A DNA stretch of 7,232 nt from Luminiphilus sp. (GTDB taxonomy: Bacteria; Pseudomonadota; Gammaproteobacteria; Pseudomonadales; Halieaceae). The stretch is from positions 1 through 7,232 of the forward strand of contig JAKMEU010000364.1 in assembly GCA_022425845.1 (NCBI GenBank). The letters run 5' to 3'. The notes beneath the pieces are model-generated. The model made no database searches, was not told the origin of the DNA, and saw only the letters and a list, made by a program, of their open reading frames with translations. A program made the position numbers and the translations under genes. Numbering within the stretch: position 1 is the first letter of the stretch; the number at the start of each line of letters is the position of its first letter. Of the stretch, positions 1 to 5,904 are shown piece by piece.

Positions 1-93
1 CTCCAAATGACCCTCAATGACCCCATCTTCCCCCGTGACATGCGAAACTACGCACAGGCCGCGTGGCGCAACACGCACAACGAGCACGCGTAA
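1..93 (+). CDS. C-terminal end of an unidentified upstream gene (5' end outside window)
   Basis: Reading frame 1 is open from the first base to a TAA at 91-93, giving 30 residues that end in AAWRNTHNEHA. Codon third positions are mostly G or C, as in the genes that follow. The frame stops 27 bases before the glpQ start, typical operon spacing. The fragment shows no motif I recognise, so no product can be named. A chance open frame of 30 codons is possible, but codon use and position favour a real gene end. The start lies to the left of the window. Confidence 0.5.
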   Translation, partial: LQMTLNDPIFPRDMRNYAQAAWRNTHNEHA

Positions 94-107
94 CGAAAAA
101 ATAGGCT

Positions 108-111
108 GGAG
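108..111 (+). promoter_or_regulatory. Ribosome binding site fixing the GTG start of glpQ
   Basis: GGAG is followed by nine bases and then GTG at 121. No ATG occurs in frame between the upstream TAA (91-93) and this GTG, so the site decides the start. Confidence 0.7.
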
Positions 112-120
112 CCCAACACC

Positions 121-1068
121 GTGAAGCCAATTTTGATTGCCCACAGGGGCGCCAGTGGCTACCTGCCCGAACATACCCTGCCGGCCGTGGTGGCTGCCCA
201 CACCATGGGGGCCGACTACATTGAGCAGGACATCGTACTGTCTCGCGATGGTGTACCCCTGGTTCTACACGATATTTATCTGGAAACCACCACGGATGTG
301 GCAAGACTATTCCCAGGGCGCCAGCGGCAAGATGGCAGGTTCTATGCCATCGACTTCGACCTTCATGAGATCAAGACGCTTTCGGTGCGGGAGCGCACGA
401 CGGCCGACGGCAAGGCGGTATTTCCGGACCGTTTCCCAGTCGTTGACATGGCACTGCGGATTCCAACCCTCGCAGAGGAAATTACCTTGATTTCAGGTCT
501 CAATCAGTCCCGAGGAACGCAGACAGGTTACTACGTGGAGATGAAGGCCCCCGCCTTCCATCAGGCCGCCGGGCAGGATATTGCCGGGATCACCCTCGAT
601 ACGCTGGAACAAGCAGGTCTCAACACCAAAGCCGCACCCGTGTTTCTGCAGTGCTTCGACCCCAATACGCTGCGCTACCTGAAGGATGAGCTGCGAACAC
701 CACTCCCTTTAATTCAACTGGTCGGTGAAAATGGCTGGAGTGATCCCCCGGGTGTGGATTTCCAAATGATGCGTTCCGAACTGGGGCTGGATGAAGTGGC
801 GCGCTATGCCGATGGTATTGGACCCTGGATACCCCAGCTCTTCGAAAAGGATGGCATGACACCGTCGCGCCTCGTACGCGCGGCCCATGATCGTAATCTT
901 TTGGTACATACCTATACCTTGCGGGCTGATAGTCTAGAGGCCGGCTTTGAGGACTTCGAAGCGCTGCAGGCCGGTGTCTTCTCAGAGGCAAAAGTTGATG
1001 GCGCTTTCAGCGACTTCCCGGATCTAACCCGTCGTTTCATCGATAACATACAGCGCCGCAGCGACTGA
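121..1068 (+). CDS. glpQ: Glycerophosphodiester phosphodiesterase, GlpQ-like, without signal peptide
   Basis: A 315-residue enzyme of the GDPD family (TIM barrel) that should hydrolyse glycerophosphodiesters to sn-glycerol 3-phosphate and an alcohol. The sequence tracks E. coli GlpQ along its whole length: HRGASGYLPEHT at 8-19, YIEQDIVLSRDG at 33-44, LVLHD at 47-51, YAIDF at 75-79, VEMKAP at 139-144, LQCFD at 176-180, YADGIGP at 229-235 and DGAFSDFPD at 293-301. Probable metal and catalytic residues are E35, D37, H50 and E140, with H8 and R9 of the HRG signature. The start is GTG, supported by GGAG at 108-111 with a 9-base spacer. An in-frame TAA at 91-93 leaves at most nine extra codons upstream. 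E. coli GlpQ is periplasmic with a cleaved signal; this protein begins directly at the first barrel strand, so it is inferred to be cytoplasmic. The next gene, pykA, starts 34 bases after its stop. Confidence 0.93.
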   Translation: MKPILIAHRGASGYLPEHTLPAVVAAHTMGADYIEQDIVLSRDGVPLVLHDIYLETTTDVARLFPGRQRQDGRFYAIDFDLHEIKTLSVRERTTADGKAVFPDRFPVVDMALRIPTLAEEITLISGLNQSRGTQTGYYVEMKAPAFHQAAGQDIAGITLDTLEQAGLNTKAAPVFLQCFDPNTLRYLKDELRTPLPLIQLVGENGWSDPPGVDFQMMRSELGLDEVARYADGIGPWIPQLFEKDGMTPSRLVRAAHDRNLLVHTYTLRADSLEAGFEDFEALQAGVFSEAKVDGAFSDFPDLTRRFIDNIQRRSD

Positions 1069-1087
1069 CGGCAGGCGATCGACTAAC

Positions 1088-1092
1088 AGGAG
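1088..1092 (+). promoter_or_regulatory. Ribosome binding site fixing the TTG start of pykA
   Basis: AGGAG lies ten bases before TTG at 1103. No ATG or GTG in the same frame lies between the glpQ stop and this point, so this site together with the conserved N-terminus sets the start. Confidence 0.7.
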
Positions 1093-1102
1093 CACATACC
1101 TT

Positions 1103-2557
1103 TTGAATCAGGGACCAATAACCCACCGGCGTACCAAGATTGTGGCCACCGTGGGCCCGGGTAGCGACAGTGAGGATATGCTGAACCGGCTGATTGGTGC
1201 CGGAGTCGATGTCTTTCGACTCAATTTCAGTCATGGTGCTGCATCGCATCATGCCGAAATTGCCGCCAGGATTCGGCGCCAGGCCGGTTATGCAGGGCGC
1301 TACATTGGTATTCTCGCGGACCTGCAGGGACCCAAAATCAGAATCAGTGGTTTCGCGGGGGGTGCGATCGAGCTCACTGCTGGAGACCCTTTCTGCCTCG
1401 ATCTGAATACGCCAGCTGATGGCGGTGATCAGCGACGGGTTGGCGTTGAGTACCGTCCCTTACCCCAGCAGGTGGTCATGGATGACATCCTCCTTCTCGA
1501 CGACGGGAAATTACGCCTGCGGGTGGATGACGTTACCGAGACAGCCGTGGACTGCACCGTCATCACGGGGGGCCGACTCTCTTCTCGAAAAGGTGTCAAC
1601 AAGCTGGGAGGCGGGCTGGCAGCACCCGCGCTGACTGAGAAAGACCGTGCGGATATTGCTGCCATGACCGATATTGATCCGGACTTTGTTGCCGTTTCCT
1701 TTGTATCCAGCCAGGCAGATATCGAACTGGCCCGCTCACTGCTTGGCGAAGCGGGTCTGCAGCCGGCGATCATTGCCAAGATCGAGCGCGCTGAGGTGGT
1801 GGCGGATACTGATTTGCTCGACAGCATTATCCGTACTGCAGAGGGCGTCATGGTGGCCCGGGGCGACCTCGGCGTCGAGGTGGGAGACGCCCAGCTAATC
1901 GGCATACAGAAAGACCTGATTGCCCGAACCCGCCGCCTCGACCGCCTGGTTATCACGGCAACGCAGATGATGGAGTCAATGATCAGCAACAGCATGCCAA
2001 CACGGGCAGAAGTGTTTGATGTCGCCAATGCGGTGCTGGATGGAACCGACGCCGTCATGCTGTCAGCAGAAACGGCCGTCGGGCAATATCCTGTTGAAGT
2101 GGTCACCGCCATGTCTGAGGCCGCGGTCGGCGCGGAAGCACATCCCGTAGCGCGCACCTCACGCTATCGCCTGGACCGTGAGTTTTCCAGCGCACAGGAG
2201 GCCATTGCACTGTCAGCCATGTATGGTGCCAATCACTTTGCGGAAGTCCGGGGTATCGCCACACTGACCGAGCGGGGTGTCACCCCCACCATGATGTCAC
2301 GCCTGTCCTCCGGCTTACCGATCTTTGGTCTCAGCCGACAGAATCAGACCCTGCAGAAGCTCGCCCTGTGTCGCGGCGTCATCCCGCTGTACTTTGACGC
2401 TACGGCCTTTGCGCCCGAAGATATTGAAGGCCGGGTGATGGAATTCCTGCTCGACGGCGGCTATCTGAGGCGGGGTGATTACATTTTACTGACCATGGGC
2501 AGCACCATGGGCCAAACGGGCACAACCGACCTACTCAAGATTTTGCCTGTCGAGTAA
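1103..2557 (+). CDS. pykA: Pyruvate kinase, PykA (type II) like
   Basis: A 484-residue pyruvate kinase that transfers phosphate from phosphoenolpyruvate to ADP, the last step of glycolysis, in the cytoplasm. Family landmarks in order: TKIVATVGP at 11-19, VFRLNFSHG at 37-45, DLQGPKIR at 73-80 before the B domain, LLLDDGKL at 130-137, KGVNKLGGG at 163-171, IAKIE at 224-228 with the catalytic lysine K226, the signature VMVARGDLGVE at 249-259 with metal ligands E228 and D255, and ATQMMESM at 286-293. The C-terminal domain is complete. Length and wording match E. coli PykA (480 residues) better than PykF. The TTG start gives 11 residues before KIVATVGP, close to E. coli PykA. The first in-frame ATG is residue 26 and would remove this conserved strand. 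I see no clear terminator after the stop. Confidence 0.96.
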   Translation: MNQGPITHRRTKIVATVGPGSDSEDMLNRLIGAGVDVFRLNFSHGAASHHAEIAARIRRQAGYAGRYIGILADLQGPKIRISGFAGGAIELTAGDPFCLDLNTPADGGDQRRVGVEYRPLPQQVVMDDILLLDDGKLRLRVDDVTETAVDCTVITGGRLSSRKGVNKLGGGLAAPALTEKDRADIAAMTDIDPDFVAVSFVSSQADIELARSLLGEAGLQPAIIAKIERAEVVADTDLLDSIIRTAEGVMVARGDLGVEVGDAQLIGIQKDLIARTRRLDRLVITATQMMESMISNSMPTRAEVFDVANAVLDGTDAVMLSAETAVGQYPVEVVTAMSEAAVGAEAHPVARTSRYRLDREFSSAQEAIALSAMYGANHFAEVRGIATLTERGVTPTMMSRLSSGLPIFGLSRQNQTLQKLALCRGVIPLYFDATAFAPEDIEGRVMEFLLDGGYLRRGDYILLTMGSTMGQTGTTDLLKILPVE

Positions 2558-2580
2558 CCGCCAAAACCCCACAATAGCTT

Positions 2581-2630
2581 CAATAATTAATAAAATATTA
2601 AGCAAATCCGGCCTGAGCAAGTGCTACACT
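2581..2630 (+). promoter_or_regulatory. Probable promoter of the cold shock gene
   Basis: An almost pure A/T tract at 2581-2601 resembles an UP element. It is followed by TGCTACACT at 2622-2630, an extended -10 (TG, one base, TACACT). No good -35 box sits 16-18 bases upstream of the -10, which fits an extended -10 promoter. The inferred transcription start is about 2636-2638, giving a leader of roughly 120 bases. This is read from pattern only. Confidence 0.5.
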
Positions 2631-2636
2631 CGCAGA

Positions 2637-2758
2637 GTTGGTACTTGAGCTACCCTACGGAAGCTCTGCGTCCCAATTTCGGGCTTGTCCCGTTACAACC
2701 CCGGCAACAGGTATTCTCCTGGTGTACGGGGGTAATTTTTGCAATAAAGGTACACTCA
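2637..2758 (+). promoter_or_regulatory. Structured 5' leader of the cold shock mRNA
   Basis: Consecutive foldable elements fill this leader. First, two alternative small hairpins share bases: GGTA 2640-2643 with TACC 2651-2654, or GAGCT 2647-2651 with AGCTC 2662-2666. Second, CGGG 2680-2683 pairs with CCCG 2689-2692 over a 5-base loop. Third, directly abutting, a long hairpin spans 2693-2735: TTAC/GTAA, CCCCG/CGGGG, GCA/TGT (one G-U pair) and CAGG/CCTG around the loop TATTCT, about 16 pairs with a 2-base bulge, a 1-base bulge and one A-G mismatch. TTTTT follows at 2736-2740, then the ribosome site AAAGG at 2746-2750 and ATG at 2759. Long structured leaders that act in cold control are known for cspA-type mRNAs of E. 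coli. A thermosensing or attenuating role here is inference. I do not see the E. coli cold box. Confidence 0.6.
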
Positions 2759-2965
2759 ATGTCACAAGTTACAGGCACCGTAAAGTGGTTTAACGAAACC
2801 AAGGGTTACGGATTTATCGAGCAGGAAGGCGGCCCCGACGTATTCGTCCACTTCAGTGCGATCCAAGGAGATGGTTTCAAGACCCTTCAGGATGGTCAGA
2901 AAGTTCAGTTTACGGTAGCAACGGGCCAAAAAGGTCCCCAAGCTGAGAACGTCGTTCCCGTCTGA
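2759..2965 (+). CDS. CspA-family cold shock protein
   Basis: A 68-residue protein made of a single cold shock domain (five-stranded OB fold) that binds single-stranded RNA and DNA and acts as an RNA chaperone in the cytoplasm. TGTVKWFN is at 5-12, the RNP1 motif KGYGFIEQ at 15-22 and the RNP2 motif VFVHFS at 28-33; the end, PQAENVVPV at 60-68, is typical of the family. The ATG at 2759 is chosen because AAAGG lies eight bases upstream, the length matches the family (about 67-70) and the fold begins here. The frame is open further upstream to a GTG at 2621, but those 46 codons coincide with the structured leader and do not resemble a cold shock protein. It is a single-gene unit with its own probable promoter and terminator. 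The family member (A, C, D, E) cannot be assigned, and cold induction is not proven by sequence. Confidence 0.95.
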   Translation: MSQVTGTVKWFNETKGYGFIEQEGGPDVFVHFSAIQGDGFKTLQDGQKVQFTVATGQKGPQAENVVPV

Positions 2966-2991
2966 TTTCAGCGTAAGAACCCAATAAACAC

Positions 2992-3019
2992 AAAGGGGCT
3001 CATCCGAGCCCCTTTTTTT
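2992..3019 (+). terminator. Intrinsic terminator of the cold shock gene
   Basis: GGGGCTC at 2995-3001 pairs perfectly with GAGCCCC at 3006-3012 over the loop ATCC. The stem is extended by AAA/TTT and followed by seven T at 3013-3019. It starts 26 bases after the csp stop. Read on the minus strand the same hairpin is followed only by TTTG, so it would be a weak terminator for the converging TonB operon. Confidence 0.92.
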
Positions 3020-3081
3020 CCTTGCTTTATTGTCTACGCCTTCAGTGGCGGGCTAACCCCTGTGTATCACTTGCGCAGGCT

Positions 3082-4410
3082 TCAGATGTCTTTCGCCATC
3101 TCGCGCTGCCGCTCTTCCTCACTGGAAATATAACGAATCCATTGCCGCGCATATTTCTCAGAGCGCTCGTCTTTAGCCGCTTCACGGAATGCTTTTTTAG
3201 CGCTTCCGTAGTCCCCCAGATTGAAATGAGCCATACCCATCACCAGCCGTGCTGAGTCGGGACGTTTCACCCCACCCTTGGCCAGGCCTTTGCGCACCGC
3301 GTCGATAGCTTTTTGGTGCTGATCACCATCCAGATACACGTTACCCAGTCGGGTATAAAGCTCGCCCTCGTCAGAAAGCTCAGCAGCGCGCTCCATATTG
3401 GGAATCGCCTTCGCCGTTTCCTGGGCCTGACGCCAGGCGCTACCCGCCAACTCGTAATTCTTGGACTTGTCTTCTACCAGCTCGTCCTCAAAGCCCTTCT
3501 GCATCACCTGGGCAGCGGGGTAGGGAACCTCTGCATTCAGGTAGAGATAAGCCAACTGCACAATCTCGGAGCTCTTATCGAATAGATCCTGCTGGTACGC
3601 GGTCTCCATCATGGCCAGCTGGCGTCGCTCATCTTTCTTTTCACCATACAGGTGAGAGGCCTGCACCCAGTACTGCTTCTTTGGGTAGTACTCAATCAGC
3701 GTATAAAGCGTCACAAGCGCGTTGTCGAAATCGTTTTTGTCGAAGTAGAGAAACCGCGCCAGGTTGTACCACTGTTCTTTGGGTAACTTGCCCTCGTTTT
3801 CATACATGGAAACGGCCGTTTCCACGTTCTTCAGGGCGCTGTCGTAGTCCTTCATCTGGTAATAGCCCTGGGCCAGCAGGATATAAGCCGTAGCGTTGGG
3901 CTTGTCTGTTAGCTCAAACCACTCCAGGAGTGCGTTGATACCCGGCTGCCACTGCTCCTGCACAAAATAGAGCTGGGCCACGGTGAACTTGGTATTGATC
4001 TCCATGGCCAACGGAATGTCGGGCTGCGCAATAACCTGCCGGTAGTAATTCAGGGCGCCACTGTAATCCTCTGCCGAATAGCGCAGGAATGCGTAGAGGT
4101 TGTAGACGTTGGCTAGCTCGTAGCTGTTCAGGGCTCGCTTTCCCTCTCCCGCAATCATCTGGTCCAGGACCTGCTGCGCAGAGCGGTAGTCCTTGGCTTC
4201 TGCAAACGCCTGAGCCTCGGCCAGCTTTTCATAGACTTTATTGCGCAGTGCAGGGGTACGGCGGGTTTCCCGCTCTTTCTTGGCTTCAGAGTTTCCCTGC
4301 GCCTGTGCGCTTGCTATGAAACCAAGCGAGGTGCCCTGATCGACGGCTGCTCCCGCCAGGGTTAAAGCCAGAGCCAGAAAAGTCGTACTGAAAAATCGCT
4401 TCATTAACAT
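3082..4410 (-). CDS. Exported tetratricopeptide repeat protein, last gene of the TonB2-type operon
   Basis: A 442-residue protein. The N-terminus has KR at 4-5, a hydrophobic stretch at about 8-22 and a possible signal peptidase site at AQA (35-37), so export to the periplasm is predicted. A charged segment at 41-57 follows, then helical repeats of TPR type through most of the chain. The clearest are at about 98-131 (NVYNLYAFLRYSAEDYSGAL), 138-171, 172-205 (LLAQGYYQMKDYDSAL), 350-383 (YTRLGNVYLDGDQHQKAI) and 384-417 (MGMAHFNLGDYGSAKKAF). The last 30 residues are highly charged. The start at 4410 has AGG six to eight bases upstream; a second ATG at 4404 is equally compatible with the signal peptide. 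It lies 21 bases after tonB in the same direction. A TPR gene at this position is known from Vibrio TonB2 clusters; its exact role is not established here. Protein-protein contact with the TonB complex in the periplasm is inference. Confidence 0.88.
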   Translation of the reverse strand: MLMKRFFSTTFLALALTLAGAAVDQGTSLGFIASAQAQGNSEAKKERETRRTPALRNKVYEKLAEAQAFAEAKDYRSAQQVLDQMIAGEGKRALNSYELANVYNLYAFLRYSAEDYSGALNYYRQVIAQPDIPLAMEINTKFTVAQLYFVQEQWQPGINALLEWFELTDKPNATAYILLAQGYYQMKDYDSALKNVETAVSMYENEGKLPKEQWYNLARFLYFDKNDFDNALVTLYTLIEYYPKKQYWVQASHLYGEKKDERRQLAMMETAYQQDLFDKSSEIVQLAYLYLNAEVPYPAAQVMQKGFEDELVEDKSKNYELAGSAWRQAQETAKAIPNMERAAELSDEGELYTRLGNVYLDGDQHQKAIDAVRKGLAKGGVKRPDSARLVMGMAHFNLGDYGSAKKAFREAAKDERSEKYARQWIRYISSEEERQREMAKDI

Positions 4411-4431
4411 ATTGACCTGCCTGTCGGACCC

Positions 4432-5034
4432 CTACTGTTCAAGCTCATAGGTGAATTTATTTTGCACGCCAGCCACTTCAATGGGTTCGCCATCCACCAC
4501 CCTGGGCTTGTACTTAAACTTTTCAGCGGCCTTGACCGAGGCGCGCTCGAAGATTCCCGAGGGCTGGCAATCAACCGCCTGCGGATCCCGGATGGACCCC
4601 GTTTTGGTCACGGTATACTCGACGATGCAGTAGCCCGAAATTCCCCGTGTCTGTGCACGGCGCGGGTAAATCGGCGCGACTTTAACAATGGGCAGATACT
4701 CGCCATCGCCAGACGACATACCCGAGGAATTGAGCTGCAGCGTAACGCCGGTGGTGGGCGCGTTGTTCACCACGCCCATATCAACGTCACTGTCAAACTG
4801 GATGGGCTCGAGGTCCGGTGGCGGCTCCTCCGGGTCCTCAACTTTCTCAGGCAGCACCTCTTTAAGATTGGTTTCAATCACCTTGTCAGGCACGACGATA
4901 TCGGCGATTTTGCGTGCCTTCGTGTCTTCCTGCTCGAACTCGCGGTCGACCAGCGCCTGCATGATATAAAACAAGCCGATGGCAACGGGTATCGCAAGCA
5001 AGCCGCCGACAATAACGCGTACTGAACTACCCAT
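4432..5034 (-). CDS. tonB: TonB family protein, TonB2 type
   Basis: A 200-residue inner-membrane-anchored protein that carries energy from the ExbB/ExbD motor to outer-membrane TonB-dependent receptors. One N-terminal membrane segment lies at about 6-28. A charged stretch and a short proline-rich spacer (about 62-77, including EEPPPDLEP) follow, then a low-complexity linker and the C-terminal TonB domain at about 112-200, with IYPRRAQTRGISGYCIVEY at 122-140, VTKTGSI at 142-148 and FKYKPRVVDGEPI at 173-185. It is shorter than E. coli TonB (239 residues) because the spacer is short, as in TonB2 proteins. The membrane segment contains no histidine, unlike E. coli TonB with His20. Cys136 and Cys156 lie in the C-terminal domain and could form a disulphide. 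The start is five bases after the preceding exbD stop; its ribosome site (GAGG) lies inside that gene's end, suggesting coupled translation. Confidence 0.93.
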   Translation of the reverse strand: MGSSVRVIVGGLLAIPVAIGLFYIMQALVDREFEQEDTKARKIADIVVPDKVIETNLKEVLPEKVEDPEEPPPDLEPIQFDSDVDMGVVNNAPTTGVTLQLNSSGMSSGDGEYLPIVKVAPIYPRRAQTRGISGYCIVEYTVTKTGSIRDPQAVDCQPSGIFERASVKAAEKFKYKPRVVDGEPIEVAGVQNKFTYELEQ

Positions 5035-5039
5035 TTAAA

Positions 5040-5462
5040 TCAAGCCTCATCATCTGTCGAGATACAGGGGGGAGCTGTCAGTATCGGACGCACGATATCG
5101 ATAAGTTCCTCAACGGCGTAAGCCGGGGTCTCCCGATCAACCTGTACCACTATGTTGGCCTGCGGCGCCTCTTTTTTTGCTGCCTCGGCCGTCCGCAGGG
5201 CCTTGTCCAGGGGCAGCTTGTTCTTGTTGTAGTGGATATCGCCACGCTCATCCACCGCAAAAATAATGGTGCCGCGCTCACAAGCCTCCATCGTCGACGC
5301 CTGAGGCTTGAAGATTTCGACACCGGGCTCTTTAACAAAGGACGAGGTGACGATAAAGAAGATCAACATGATGAAGACAACGTCCAGCATGGGCGTCAAA
5401 TCAATCTGACTGCCTTCCTGATCTTGGCCCCCTGATCGGGTGGCACGGTCACGCATACTCAT
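5040..5462 (-). CDS. exbD: ExbD/TolR family proton-channel component, second copy
   Basis: A 140-residue protein with one N-terminal membrane helix and a periplasmic domain, expected to form the proton-responsive core of the ExbB-ExbD motor. The motif QIDLTPMLDVVFIMLIFFIV at 19-38 holds Asp27, matching the essential membrane aspartate of E. coli ExbD (Asp25). The periplasmic part contains Cys61 and Cys133, absent from the other copy, and ends in an acidic tail. ATG at 5462 is favoured by AGGG seven bases upstream, overlapping the previous gene's TGA; a second ATG at 5456 is possible. Only ten bases separate it from the first exbD and five from tonB. Its membrane segment closely matches the first copy, but the periplasmic domains differ, so this is an old paralogue rather than a recent duplication. 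Confidence 0.93.
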   Translation of the reverse strand: MSMRDRATRSGGQDQEGSQIDLTPMLDVVFIMLIFFIVTSSFVKEPGVEIFKPQASTMEACERGTIIFAVDERGDIHYNKNKLPLDKALRTAEAAKKEAPQANIVVQVDRETPAYAVEELIDIVRPILTAPPCISTDDEA

Positions 5463-5472
5463 CGCCTAGCCC

Positions 5473-5877
5473 TCATTTACTGCTGGCCCAGTTAACAACA
5501 CCGACCCCCGCCTCGCGGGCGGCATCAGCCACATCTACCACAATACCCGCTTCCGCACCCTTCTCGACCTTGACGGTCACCGGCGCCTCAGGGTCTTCAG
5601 CGAGCAGACGCTGGATATTGGCCCGAACGGCACGCACATCAACGCGGCGATTTTCCATCCAAATCTGATTATCGGCGGCCACCTCAACAACAATGCTGAT
5701 CGAGTCCTCGGGATCGGTCTGCTGGTTGTCGTCAGGCCGGTTTACCTCGATACCCGCTTCCTTGATAAAAGAGGCAACGACGATAAAAAAGATCAGCATA
5801 ATGAAGACGACGTCCAACATCGGGGTCAGGTCAATCTCGGCCCCGTCGTCTTCCTGCTGTTTGGCGATTCTACGCAT
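5473..5877 (-). CDS. exbD: ExbD/TolR family proton-channel component, first copy
   Basis: A 134-residue ExbD with the motif EIDLTPMLDVVFIMLIFFIV at 14-33. Asp22 is the expected proton-carrying membrane residue. A short cytoplasmic N-terminus (MRRIAKQQEDDGA) precedes the helix, and a periplasmic domain of about 95 residues follows, with a typical end, VTVKVEKGAEAGIVVDVADA, in its last third. It has a very strong ribosome site, GGAGGAG (minus-strand complement of 5887-5893), nine bases before the ATG. This is stronger than that of its neighbours, so it may be made in greater amount. It follows exbB after 27 bases. The protein has no cysteine. It should assemble with the short ExbB just upstream, but whether both ExbD copies share one complex cannot be read from sequence. 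Confidence 0.94.
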   Translation of the reverse strand: MRRIAKQQEDDGAEIDLTPMLDVVFIMLIFFIVVASFIKEAGIEVNRPDDNQQTDPEDSISIVVEVAADNQIWMENRRVDVRAVRANIQRLLAEDPEAPVTVKVEKGAEAGIVVDVADAAREAGVGVVNWASSK

Positions 5878-5904
5878 GTCTAACTACTCCTCCAGAAGAC
5901 CGAC

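Noticed and set aside
14..304. 96-codon minus-strand open frame at the left edge
   Set aside because: Cysteine-, tryptophan- and arginine-rich composition and overlap with glpQ; it looks like a shadow frame.
1429..2157. Long open frame of 242 codons on the minus strand inside pykA
   Set aside because: Serine-, threonine- and arginine-rich low-quality translation, antisense to strongly conserved pyruvate kinase motifs; a shadow frame of a GC-rich gene.
2598..2603. TTAAGC as a -35 box for csp
   Set aside because: It would need a 21-base spacer to the -10 at 2625, outside the usual range; an extended -10 promoter is a better reading.
3037..3050. Small inverted repeat CGCC/GGCG between csp and the TPR gene as a minus-strand terminator
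   Set aside because: Only four pairs, and no run of T follows it on the minus strand.
5351..5838. Two similar 58-base stretches (5351-5408 and 5781-5838, about ten differences) resembling a direct repeat 430 bases apart
   Set aside because: They encode the same conserved LTPMLDVVFIMLIFF helix in the two exbD genes; differences are mostly at third codon positions, so this is paralogy and not a separate repeat element.
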